From NCBI RefSeq assembly GCF_018129005.1, contig NZ_JAAEDL010000022.1, positions 1 to 64,000 on the forward strand: a DNA stretch of 64,000 nucleotides, written 5' to 3'. The notes under the pieces were generated by a model. That model was not told where the DNA came from. It did not search any database and saw only the letters and a program-made list of their open reading frames with translations. The translations under genes and the position numbers were made by a program. This document shows, one piece after another, positions 44,276-51,324 of this stretch. Position 1 is the stretch's first letter, and every line of letters starts with the position of its first letter. This DNA comes from Neoroseomonas eburnea (GTDB lineage Bacteria > Pseudomonadota > Alphaproteobacteria > Acetobacterales > Acetobacteraceae).

Positions 44276-45025
44276 CTACCGCAGGGGAATCGAGAAGGCC
44301 GGCACCGCGACGCCGAGTGGCCGGCCCAGCGCGGCCTTGGCCTGCACGCCCACCACCACGAAGCCGCCATCATCGGCGCGCGCGAGCAGCGGCGCGCCGC
44401 TGCTGCCGAGCGTGCCGGCGCAATTGTGCCCGACCAGCATGCCCTGCGCCCCGAAAGTCGCCATCACGATCACCCGGCAACCGATATCCGCGAGCAGCAC
44501 CCCGGGCCGGTCGTGCTGCCAGCCGGGCAGGGCGAGGGCGATGCCCTCCCGCGGCGCCTCGCGCGCCAGGCGCAGCGCGCGGCCCTCGCCGAGCGGCGTA
44601 TCCAGCGTCAGCACCGCCCAGTCGGAACGCCAGGGTTCCTCCCGCCCCGGATCGAAGCCGGCGCCGCTGCGCAGCGACACCACCCGCGCGGTGCGGGTGC
44701 CGAGGCGGAAGACCACCTCGCGCGCCGGCACCAGCGCGGTGGCATCGTCGTTGATCAGGCAATGCGCCGCGGTCACCACGCTGCGAACGCCGACCAGCGT
44801 GCCGGTGCAGCGATTGCCCGAGGTTTCGACCTCGCCCACGGCGTGCCAGGGGGCGCGCCCGGGCGGGACGGCGCGGCGCGTGTCGTTGCGACCGAGGCCG
44901 GGAACCTCCTCGGCCAGCGCAGGAAAGCCCAGCAGGGCTAAGCCCAGGGCTGCGGCGCAACGGGCTGCGCACCTCGCCGGCAGCGTGCCTCCGCCTGTCC
45001 CGCGCCTGGAGATGGCTTCGGCCAT
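44276..45025 (-). CDS. Secreted trypsin-like (S1) serine protease
   Basis: The 249-residue protein has an export signal (RCAAALGLALLGFPALA) and a chymotrypsin fold. The triad is readable: His in SVVTAAHCLI, Asp in WRSDWAVLTLD, Ser in AGTLGSSGAPLLA (GSSG rather than GDSG). Four Cys could form two disulfides. Its ATG overlaps the stop of a 57-residue secreted peptide gene as TGATG, so the start at 45025 is preferred over the longer frame. It acts in the periplasm or outside; the substrate is unknown. Confidence 0.8.
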   Translation of the reverse strand: MAEAISRRGTGGGTLPARCAARCAAALGLALLGFPALAEEVPGLGRNDTRRAVPPGRAPWHAVGEVETSGNRCTGTLVGVRSVVTAAHCLINDDATALVPAREVVFRLGTRTARVVSLRSGAGFDPGREEPWRSDWAVLTLDTPLGEGRALRLAREAPREGIALALPGWQHDRPGVLLADIGCRVIVMATFGAQGMLVGHNCAGTLGSSGAPLLARADDGGFVVVGVQAKAALGRPLGVAVPAFSIPLR

Positions 45026-45198
45026 CAGGTGGTCGGCGGTGCCGGCGGCGGTGCGCAGGAGCGCGGCGGCCGCGGTGCGGGCGAGGAGGGCGGGGGTGCA
45101 GGCGTCTCGGTCTGCTGTGCCTGTGCCACGGCGATGGGCGGCGCGGCCGGCAGCGCCGGGAGCGCCGCGGCGACGAAGAGGATCTTCAGGCTGCGCAT
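45025..45198 (-). CDS. 57-residue secreted proline-rich peptide, coupled to the protease
   Basis: The frame starts MRSLKILFVAAALPALPAAPP, an apparent Sec signal with cleavage likely after AVAQA. The remaining 30 residues are mostly Pro, Ala, Ser and Thr (TPAPPPSSPAPRPPRS, one Cys, ending PPTT). Its TGA overlaps the protease ATG (TGATG), the arrangement used for translational coupling. No good Shine-Dalgarno is seen before its own ATG. It could be an inhibitor, a chaperone-like partner, or only a leader for the protease. No known family is recognised. Confidence 0.55.
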   Translation of the reverse strand: MRSLKILFVAAALPALPAAPPIAVAQAQQTETPAPPPSSPAPRPPRSCAPPPAPPTT

Positions 45199-45330
45199 GG
45201 AGATAGCTTAGAGCAGATCGCACGCGCCTGTAATCGGCCGTGGACGGGCCGATCCCGCCGGAGCGGAACCCTTCGATCCGGCTGGGAACCGCCGAACCCC
45301 GGTGCGGAACTTCCGCAAGGACACCCCGAT

Positions 45331-45765
45331 ATGCGCTGGCCGGAGCCGCGGCTGCGCGCCATGCTGTGCGCCGTGTTGCGCGTCCTGTTCCTGCTTGTTG
45401 CGCTGGCGGCGCTTGGTTTCGGCGGCTGGTGGCTGGCTACCGCGCCGCCGCCCGCCCCGCCCGCTCCGGTCCCGCCTGCCTCGGCGGCCGAGCGCCTGGT
45501 GCGGCCCTCCTCGGCCACGCCGCCGGCGGCCGGCGCCTCCGGCCTGCACACGCCGCTCGGCGATGCGATGTTCCGCTGGCGTTGCACCGCCGGCCTGCGG
45601 GAGGTGCTCGGCGAGCGATCCGACTGGCCGTTGCGGCGCGTCGCGACCCTGTGCCTCTGCGTCGCCGAACGGATGCGGGAGGAAGGGCTGCGCGACTTCG
45701 TGCTGAGCGGCGGCGACACGGCCGCCGGGCTGGCAGCGGCCGAGGCTTCCCTATGTCGTCGCTAA
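45331..45765 (+). CDS. Small membrane-anchored protein of unknown function
   Basis: The 144-residue protein has one N-terminal membrane helix (VLFLLVALAALGFGGWWLA) and a Pro/Ala-rich linker. The soluble part is RWRCTAGLREVLGERSDWPLRRVATLCLCVAERMREEGL with three Cys. It has no family that I recognise. It sits alone between divergent and convergent neighbours; a 22-base perfect inverted repeat follows its stop. The start at 45331 lies in a suitable place, but the ATG at 45361 is also possible. Confidence 0.6.
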   Translation: MRWPEPRLRAMLCAVLRVLFLLVALAALGFGGWWLATAPPPAPPAPVPPASAAERLVRPSSATPPAAGASGLHTPLGDAMFRWRCTAGLREVLGERSDWPLRRVATLCLCVAERMREEGLRDFVLSGGDTAAGLAAAEASLCRR

Positions 45766-45768
45766 TGC

Positions 45769-45814
45769 CCTGTCCGCTTCGTTCGCTGGAGATCCAGCGA
45801 ACGAAGCGGACAGG
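45769..45814. terminator. Perfect 22-base inverted repeat after a gene end
   Basis: CCTGTCCGCTTCGTTCGCTGG pairs with its complement with only a two-base loop (45791-45792). It starts four bases after the stop of the gene at 45331 and faces the convergent polysaccharide deacetylase 200 bases away. It has no U-tract, so a terminator role is inferred from structure and position. Confidence 0.6.
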
Positions 45815-45848
45815 CAGGCCACGGTCCACGAGGGCTGGTGTTCTGACC

Positions 45849-45945
45849 GGTGGAATCGCCCGATCGGGTCAAGACGTTCGCGACGGCACGGGGCTGGAGC
45901 GGTTGCCGCGGGCCGAGGCGAGCGGAACCCGCTCCCGCGTCTTGT
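45849..45945 (-). repeat. Family D dispersed repeat, copy 2 (inverted)
   Basis: Read on the minus strand it gives GAGCGGGTTCCGCTCG, GGCCCGCGGCAACC, GTCGCGAACGTCTTGACC and GATCGGGCGATTCCACCGGT, in the same order and spacing as the copy at 37828-37937. No gene is seen in 45815-46012. Confidence 0.65.
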
Positions 45946-46012
45946 CCGGCAGCTTCGCCGGATGACCGGCGAGCGGTGATCGCTCCGGAGGGCGCCGCAC
46001 ATGTGCCGGCCG

Positions 46013-46954
46013 TCACGCCGGCCAGGCTGGCGCGGCCTGGCGCAATTCCGCCAGCCGCGCGGCGAAGGGCTCGGAGCGCCGGCCGTGCAGCAGGCCTTCG
46101 AGGCGCGGCAGTGTCGGCCCGCGGTTGAGCCACAGCATCAGGCTGCCGAGGGCGCCTGCATCGGCCCGGTGCACCAGGGTCTCGCCCCTGTCGAGGTCGT
46201 AGGGGTGGCAGTAGGACCACAGGGCGCCGCCCGCCTCCTCTGCCGCCCAGCGCGCCGACAGCCCACGGAGGCGCCACGGCGGCAGCCAGCGGAGATACAT
46301 CCCCCCCAGGAAGGGCAGCCGCGCCGGACCGAGGCGCGCCACCGGTACCGGCAGTTCGAGCAGGCCCGAGGGCCACAGGAAGGGCCGTCGCGGCGCTCCC
46401 GGCCAGCCGGCCAGCGGGTTCCAGGCCGGCAGGACGGATGAGGAATAGGCGAAGCCCAGTTCCGTCAGGATCTCCGGCGCCCAGGTGGCCGCCGGCGTCA
46501 GCGAGAAATAGGGCGCCCGGAAGCCGATCGGCGCCGCCCCGGCGATGTCCGCAAGCCGGTCCCGCGCCGCTTCCATGCCGGCACGGAACCGCGCCGCGCC
46601 TTCGGCCGCCAGGGGGCGGTGGGTGTGCCCGTGCGAGGCGACCTCGTGGCCCCGCCGCGCGATCGCCGCGACCAGGCGCGGATCGGTCCGCACCACCTCG
46701 TCGAGGACGAAGAAGGTTCCGCGCGCCCCGGCCGCCGCCAGCAGGTCCAGGAGCCGGCCGGTCTGCGCGCGCGCACGTGAGCCGCAGCCGTGCTCCTCGA
46801 CATCCACCGTGAAGGTGAACAGGCCGGGCAGGGCGGCAAACCGGCGCGCGGCGCGGCGTGCCGCCCTTGTGAGGCCACTTTCCCGTTGATACTGTTCAAT
46901 TCCGGTGGCGGACGACATCGCGGCGGAGGTCGCCGTTCGGCGCCCTTTCGTCAA
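46013..46954 (-). CDS. Polysaccharide deacetylase family protein
   Basis: The 313-residue NodB-like carbohydrate esterase has FTFTVDVEEHG (catalytic Asp region with an additional Glu), RGTFFVLDEVV, GHEVASHGHTH with the zinc-binding HxxxH, FRAPYFSL and, late, SYCHPYDLDRGE. This resembles the DUF3473-containing deacetylases of exopolysaccharide loci. It is divergent from the ACP gene by only about 50-70 bases, so the two share a promoter region. The start may instead be the ATG at 46918. It could trim an acetyl group from a glycan attached to the pigment or from an unrelated polymer. Confidence 0.82.
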   Translation of the reverse strand: MTKGRRTATSAAMSSATGIEQYQRESGLTRAARRAARRFAALPGLFTFTVDVEEHGCGSRARAQTGRLLDLLAAAGARGTFFVLDEVVRTDPRLVAAIARRGHEVASHGHTHRPLAAEGAARFRAGMEAARDRLADIAGAAPIGFRAPYFSLTPAATWAPEILTELGFAYSSSVLPAWNPLAGWPGAPRRPFLWPSGLLELPVPVARLGPARLPFLGGMYLRWLPPWRLRGLSARWAAEEAGGALWSYCHPYDLDRGETLVHRADAGALGSLMLWLNRGPTLPRLEGLLHGRRSEPFAARLAELRQAAPAWPA

Positions 46955-47025
46955 GGCCCCCCGGGAAGGGTGGCCTGCGGTGGGTTCCCCCGGAACGGTT
47001 TGTGACGCGCGGCGGGAGTCCCAGT

Positions 47026-47292
47026 TTGACCACGACCTTCTCCTTGGAAGCGGAGGTGGCGCGCCTTATCGTCGAGGCGCTGCACCTCGAGACCGCGCCG
47101 GAGGAGATCGATCCGGAGGCGCCCCTGTTCGGGGAGGGGCTGGGCCTCGATTCGATCGATGCGCTCGAGATCGCGCTCGCAGTCTCCAAGCGATACGGCT
47201 TCCAGCTTCGTTCCGACGACGAGCGGAACCACCGCATCTTCGCCTCGCTACGCGCCCTGGCTGCGCATATCGAGAAGAACCGGACGGGCTGA
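47026..47292 (+). CDS. Acyl carrier protein of the aryl-polyene cluster (ApeE/F-like)
   Basis: The 88-residue carrier protein has the phosphopantetheine serine in GLGLDSIDALEIALAV, preceded by LFGEGL. The length fits the ACPs of aryl-polyene clusters. The likely start is TTG at 47026, with GGGAG seven bases before it; a GTG at 47002 would add eight residues. It opens the plus-strand cluster and should carry the growing polyene. Typical APE clusters have two ACPs; only one is seen here. Confidence 0.85.
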   Translation: MTTTFSLEAEVARLIVEALHLETAPEEIDPEAPLFGEGLGLDSIDALEIALAVSKRYGFQLRSDDERNHRIFASLRALAAHIEKNRTG

Positions 47293-47297
47293 CGCCC

Positions 47298-47912
47298 ATG
47301 CCGTCGTTCCCTCTGGCACCGCGGCTGCGGATCTCGCTGCCGCTTTCCGGGTTGCTGATCGCGGCGCGGATGGCGGGGCAGGATGCCGCCGGTGCCGCCT
47401 TGGCTGCCGCGCTGATCGGGGCGATGCTCGCCCCCGCTGCGCGTCCCTTGGGCATTGCCGGCGCGGCGGTCGCCACAGGCGGGGCAACGGCCCTGTGGGT
47501 GGCGCATCCGGGGATGGCCGAGGCGGTGCTCGCCGCCCTGCCGCTTGCCGGCAATCTGGCGCTCGCCTGGCATTTCGGCGCGACGCTGCGTCCTGGGCGG
47601 GATCCGCTGATCACCCGATACACCCGTTTCGAACACGCTGAGGTATCGGCGGGGCTCGCACGGTATACGCGGCGGCTGACGCTGCTGTGGGCGGGGTTCT
47701 TCCTGCTGTGCGCGGCGGTGAACGCGGCAACGCTGGCCGGGCACGGTCCTGCGGCGGGGCCTTTCGCGGTGTTCAACCTTGGTCTCGCCGCGGCCTTTTT
47801 CCTGGGCGAGCATCTGGCCCGCGCCGTGCTCTTCCCGGAACTCGGCCGGGCGCGGCCATCCCGCACCCTGCGGGCGGTCTGGCGCGCGGAGGTGGTGCCC
47901 CATGCGCACTGA
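47298..47912 (+). CDS. COG4648-type integral membrane protein (ApeG-like)
   Basis: The 204-residue protein has about six hydrophobic helices. The late segment PLITRYTRFEHAEVSAGLARYTRRLTLLWAGFF is typical of COG4648 proteins, which occur almost only in aryl-polyene and related pigment clusters. Its biochemical role is not established. It starts five bases after the ACP stop and overlaps the ligase by 11 bases. Confidence 0.8.
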   Translation: MPSFPLAPRLRISLPLSGLLIAARMAGQDAAGAALAAALIGAMLAPAARPLGIAGAAVATGGATALWVAHPGMAEAVLAALPLAGNLALAWHFGATLRPGRDPLITRYTRFEHAEVSAGLARYTRRLTLLWAGFFLLCAAVNAATLAGHGPAAGPFAVFNLGLAAAFFLGEHLARAVLFPELGRARPSRTLRAVWRAEVVPHAH

Positions 47913-49218
47913 CGCGACCTTCCCCCTGACCGCCCGCGCGCCGGGGGAGGTGATCTTCCGCCGCGGCGCCATGCCGGTGACCGCGGCGCGCTTCCTGGCG
48001 GAGGTCGCGGCCCTCGCCGCGCGCTTGCCGGCCGATGGGCCGGTGCTGAATTTCTGCGCCGACCGCTACCTGGCGCTCGTCGCCTTCGCGGCGGCGCTGT
48101 CGCGCGGGCATGCCACGCTGCTTTCGGCGGATCGCTCCCCGCAGCGGCTGGCCGATATCGCGCGACTGCACGGGGCGCGGTACGCGCTCGCCGATACCGA
48201 TGTCGCGTTGCCGCTGCCGGTCCTGCGGCCCGAAGCCGCGCCAAGCGAGGCGGCGCCAAATCCTGTCATCCGCGCCGACCGCGTCGCGGCCATCGCCTTC
48301 ACCTCCGGCAGCACGGGGGAGCCGCGGCCGCATGCCAAGCCCTGGGGGGCGCTGGTGGCCGGCGCCCGGGCCGCCGCCGCGCGGTTCGCCGTGACGCCCT
48401 GCACGGGCATCGTCGGCACCGTGCCGGCGCAGCACATGTACGGCTTCGAGACGACCCTGATGCTGCCCTTGCAGGGCGGCGGCGCCGGGCATGCCGGGCC
48501 GGTCTTCTACCCTTCCGACATGGCGGAGGCGCTGGCCGCCATGCCGGCGCCACGCCTGCTGGTGACGACGCCACTGCAGATGCGCGCGCTGCTCGGCAGC
48601 GGCGTCGCGCTGCCGCCGCTGCGGGCGGTGATCTCCGCTACCGCACCCCTGGCCGCGGGACTCGCCGCCGAGGCCGAGGCGGCCTGGGGCGCACCGGTGC
48701 TCGAGATCTACGGCGCGACCGAGGCCGGTTCCGTCGCCTCCCGCCGCACCCTCGAGGGCGATGCCTGGCTGCCCTATGACGGCACCGCCTTCACCATCAC
48801 CGAGGACGGCGCCAGCGTGACGGTGCCTGGCCTGCCCGCCCCGGTGCCGCTGGCCGACACGCTGGAGGCGCTGGAGGCCGGGCGCTTTCGCCTCGGCGGT
48901 CGGCGGGCCGACATGGTGAAGCTGGCGGGCAAGCGGGCTTCGCTCTCCGGCCTGACCAGCATCCTGACCGGGATCGAGGGCGTCGCCGACGGGGTGTTCC
49001 TGGCGCCGCCGGACCTCGACCGCAACCCGCGCGCCCGGCTGGCGGCGCTGGTGGTGGCACCGGGGCTGACACCGCAGGCTGTGGTCGCGGCGCTGCGCGG
49101 ACGCGTCGAGCCCGCCTTCCTGCCGCGCCCGGTGGTGATGCTTCGGTCGCTGCCACGCGACCCGGTGGGCAAGCTGCGGCAGGGCGACCTGGCGGCGCTC
49201 GCCTGGCCGCGGCACTGA
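47902..49218 (+). CDS. AMP-dependent aryl/acyl-acid ligase (ApeH-like)
   Basis: The 438-residue ANL-superfamily enzyme has the P-loop AFTSGSTGEPRPHAK, YGATEAGS (A5), and the C-terminal lysine in DPVGKLRQGDL. It is shorter than typical acyl-CoA synthetases (about 500) as are the ApeH ligases. By family it activates the aryl starter acid (such as a hydroxybenzoate or cinnamate) for loading onto the ACP. The start at MRTDATF overlaps the COG4648 gene. No ammonia-lyase or chorismatase to make the starter is present in the window. Confidence 0.84.
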   Translation: MRTDATFPLTARAPGEVIFRRGAMPVTAARFLAEVAALAARLPADGPVLNFCADRYLALVAFAAALSRGHATLLSADRSPQRLADIARLHGARYALADTDVALPLPVLRPEAAPSEAAPNPVIRADRVAAIAFTSGSTGEPRPHAKPWGALVAGARAAAARFAVTPCTGIVGTVPAQHMYGFETTLMLPLQGGGAGHAGPVFYPSDMAEALAAMPAPRLLVTTPLQMRALLGSGVALPPLRAVISATAPLAAGLAAEAEAAWGAPVLEIYGATEAGSVASRRTLEGDAWLPYDGTAFTITEDGASVTVPGLPAPVPLADTLEALEAGRFRLGGRRADMVKLAGKRASLSGLTSILTGIEGVADGVFLAPPDLDRNPRARLAALVVAPGLTPQAVVAALRGRVEPAFLPRPVVMLRSLPRDPVGKLRQGDLAALAWPRH

Positions 49219-49342
49219 ACAGCGACGCCGCGATGCCGGTGCGGGCCCGGTTGCCGAACGGTCAGCGCGCGGCCCGAACGGGCGGAAGGTGCCGGCGCGG
49301 ACCCGTTGCGCCCGGTGCGCCGCAATCGCTTCAGCGTCTTGT

Positions 49343-49400
49343 TTCGGCCCGCATTTTCATCGGATCGGATGATTTCGCCTGACCGGGATCTGATCTAGAC
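49343..49400. repeat. Family D dispersed repeat, copy 3 (partial)
   Basis: TTTTCATCGGATCGGATGATTTCGCC followed by TGACCGGGATCTGATCTAG matches the right half of the copy at 37828. It lies six bases before the next gene, so the 188-base space 49219-49406 is a possible internal regulatory break in the cluster. The rest of that space shows no gene. Confidence 0.6.
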
Positions 49401-49406
49401 AGCGCC

Positions 49407-49763
49407 ATGGCCACCGACCCCAGCCACGGCCCCGCCCCCGGGCGCCCCGAGGCGGCGCCGGCGCCGGCCGTGCATCGCGCATGCTTCACCGTGCCGCTGA
49501 CGCACCCTAGCCTGCCCGGCCATTTCCCGGGCCATCCCGTGGTGCCGGGCGTGGTGCTGCTGGACCAGGTCGCCGCGGCGGTGCGCGCGGCCTTCGGTCT
49601 TGCGCCGGTGCGGGCCGTGCCGCGCGCGAAATTCGCCGCACCCGTGCTGCCGGGGCAGGAGGTCCGGGTGGCGCTGACGCGGCTCGCTCCTGGCCGCGTC
49701 GGCTTCGCCTGCGAGGTGGCGGGCCGGCCGGTCGCGGCGGGAGAGATGGCCTTCGCGGCATGA
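49407..49763 (+). CDS. Hotdog-fold dehydratase (ApeI-like)
   Basis: The 118-residue FabA/FabZ-type hotdog protein has the active-site helix HPSLPGHFPGHPVVPGVVLLDQV. The first 20 residues are Pro/Ala-rich and variable. In APE clusters the two hotdog dehydratases remove water from the 3-hydroxyacyl intermediate to give the conjugated double bonds. It overlaps the acyltransferase gene by four bases. It is the smaller partner of the dehydratase at 55623. Confidence 0.8.
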   Translation: MATDPSHGPAPGRPEAAPAPAVHRACFTVPLTHPSLPGHFPGHPVVPGVVLLDQVAAAVRAAFGLAPVRAVPRAKFAAPVLPGQEVRVALTRLAPGRVGFACEVAGRPVAAGEMAFAA

Positions 49764-50665
49764 CCGGCACCACCGCCTGGGCCGCGATGCCCGAGCGCGG
49801 CAGCGCCGCCGCGTTGCGCCTGATGGCGCGCCTCGCGCTTGGCCTCGGCTGGCCGGTGGGCCATGCGCTGCTCTACCCCGTCACGCTGTTCTTCCTCGCG
49901 ACCTCACCGGCGGCGCAGACGCGCGCGGTGCGGCGGTACCTGGCGCGTGCGCTCGGGCGTGCGGCGCGGTGGCAGGACCTGTGGCGGCTGTATTTCTGCT
50001 TCGCCTCGACCATGCTCGACCGCGTCTTCCTGCTGACCGGGCGGCGGCGCGGCTACCGGGTGGAGGTCGAAGGGCTCGAGATCCTGCGTGCCGCCGCCGC
50101 GCGCGGGCAGGGGCTGGTGCTGCTCGGCGCGCATATGGGCTCCTTTGAGGCGCTGCGCGCGGTAGGCGGCGCCGGCGCGCCGGTCGAGGTGCGCATGCTC
50201 ATGCACACCGGGAATGCCGGCGCGGCGGATGCGCTGTTCGACAGCCTGGATCCGGCGCGCGCCGCCTCGATCATCCCGCTCGGCCGGCCCGAGGCGATGC
50301 TGGCGGCGCGGGAGGTGCTGGAACGCGGCGGGGTGGTGGGGCTGCTGGCCGACCGCGCGCCACGGGGCGACCGGATGCTGGCGGTCGCTTTCCTCGGCGC
50401 GCAGGCGCCGTTTCCAGGCGGGCCGATGACGCTGGCGGCGATCCTGCACGCGCCCGTGGTGCTGGGCTTCGGCCTGTGGCTCGGCCCGCGGCGCTACAAG
50501 CTGTGCTTCGAACCCTTCGCGGATGCCATCGACCTGCCGCGGGAAACGCGGGAGGCGGCGCTGCGCGGCTGGCTGGAACGCTATGCCACGCGGCTCGGCG
50601 AGGTGTGCCGGGCCTATCCGTACAATTGGTTCAACTTCTACGAGTTCTGGGGGAAGGGGTCTTGA
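49760..50665 (+). CDS. LpxL/HtrB-type lysophospholipid acyltransferase
   Basis: The 301-residue protein has an N-terminal membrane helix and the lipid-A acyltransferase fold. The catalytic HxxxxE box is GAHMGSFEALR; a later LLADRAPRGDRMLAVAFLG and the C-terminal YNWFNFYEFWG are also typical. In APE biology such an enzyme attaches the polyene acyl chain to a glycerol or sugar-lipid anchor in the inner membrane. It follows the dehydratase and ends 12 bases before the LolA ATG. Confidence 0.83.
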   Translation: MTGTTAWAAMPERGSAAALRLMARLALGLGWPVGHALLYPVTLFFLATSPAAQTRAVRRYLARALGRAARWQDLWRLYFCFASTMLDRVFLLTGRRRGYRVEVEGLEILRAAAARGQGLVLLGAHMGSFEALRAVGGAGAPVEVRMLMHTGNAGAADALFDSLDPARAASIIPLGRPEAMLAAREVLERGGVVGLLADRAPRGDRMLAVAFLGAQAPFPGGPMTLAAILHAPVVLGFGLWLGPRRYKLCFEPFADAIDLPRETREAALRGWLERYATRLGEVCRAYPYNWFNFYEFWGKGS

Positions 50666-50676
50666 GGCGGCGGTGG

Positions 50677-51324
50677 ATGAAGGTCGGGGGGAGGGAACTC
50701 CCCCCGAACCCCCCCTCCTTTCCTGTGACCAAAGAAGGAAGGGGGTTCGGGGGAGGTTCTCCTCCCCTGACCTTCTGCCGCCGCATCCTCCTCGCGCTTC
50801 CCCTGGCCGCTCAGGGCCCCGATCTGCTGCGCGAACTGATGGCGGCGTTGGCCGCCGTGCGCGAGAGCCGCGCGACCTTCACCGAGGAGCGGGAGATCCC
50901 GGAACTCGATCGCCCGCTGACCTCGCGCGGCGTGCTCGCCTGGCGTGCGCCGGACCGGATGGAGAAGCACACGATCGAACCGGTCGAGGAGCGCTTCCTG
51001 GCGGAGGGCGACAGCCTCGTGCTGGAACACCCCGCGCGCGGCAGCCGGGAGGTGCTGGCACTCGACGCCATGCCCGAGATCCGGCCGGTGGTGGAGGCGA
51101 TCCGCGCCACCCTCGCCGGCGACCTCGCCACGCTGCGCGAGCATCACGAGGTGGCCTTTTCCGGCAGCCGCGCGCGCTGGCGGATGGTGCTGACGCCGCG
51201 TTCCGTGCGCGTGCGCGCGGCGGTGCAGCGCATCATCCTGGAAGGCGAGGGCGCCGCCATCCTGGTGATGGAGACGCAGATGCGCGACGGGCGCGCCCGC
51301 ATGGCGATCTCGTCCACGCGATGA
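50677..51324 (+). CDS. LolA-like outer-membrane carrier (ApeL-like) with an element-encoded N-terminus
   Basis: The 215-residue protein contains the LolA-like domain: LMAALAAVRESRATFTEEREIPELDRPL, GVLAWRAPDRMEKHT and the C-terminal ILEGEGAAILVMETQMRDG. In APE clusters it carries the product across the periplasm. The ATG at 50677 is directly followed by a 96-base palindromic element (32 codons), after which the frame continues CRRILLALPLAAQG, a normal signal-peptide core. Deleting the element restores MCRRILLALPLAAQG. A GTG inside the element (50725) is an alternative start and would still give 15 element-derived residues. Export may be altered. Confidence 0.78.
   Translation: MKVGGRELPPNPPSFPVTKEGRGFGGGSPPLTFCRRILLALPLAAQGPDLLRELMAALAAVRESRATFTEEREIPELDRPLTSRGVLAWRAPDRMEKHTIEPVEERFLAEGDSLVLEHPARGSREVLALDAMPEIRPVVEAIRATLAGDLATLREHHEVAFSGSRARWRMVLTPRSVRVRAAVQRIILEGEGAAILVMETQMRDGRARMAISSTR
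50680..50775. repeat. Family A palindromic element, copy 6, in frame after an ATG
   Basis: 96 bases from AAGGTCGGGGGGAGGGAACTCCCCCC to GGGGGAGGTTCTCCTCCCC-TGACCTTC, the shortest copy; the central loop is reduced to TTTCCTGTGACC. Its length is exactly 32 codons, and it begins on the base after the LolA ATG. Confidence 0.85.
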
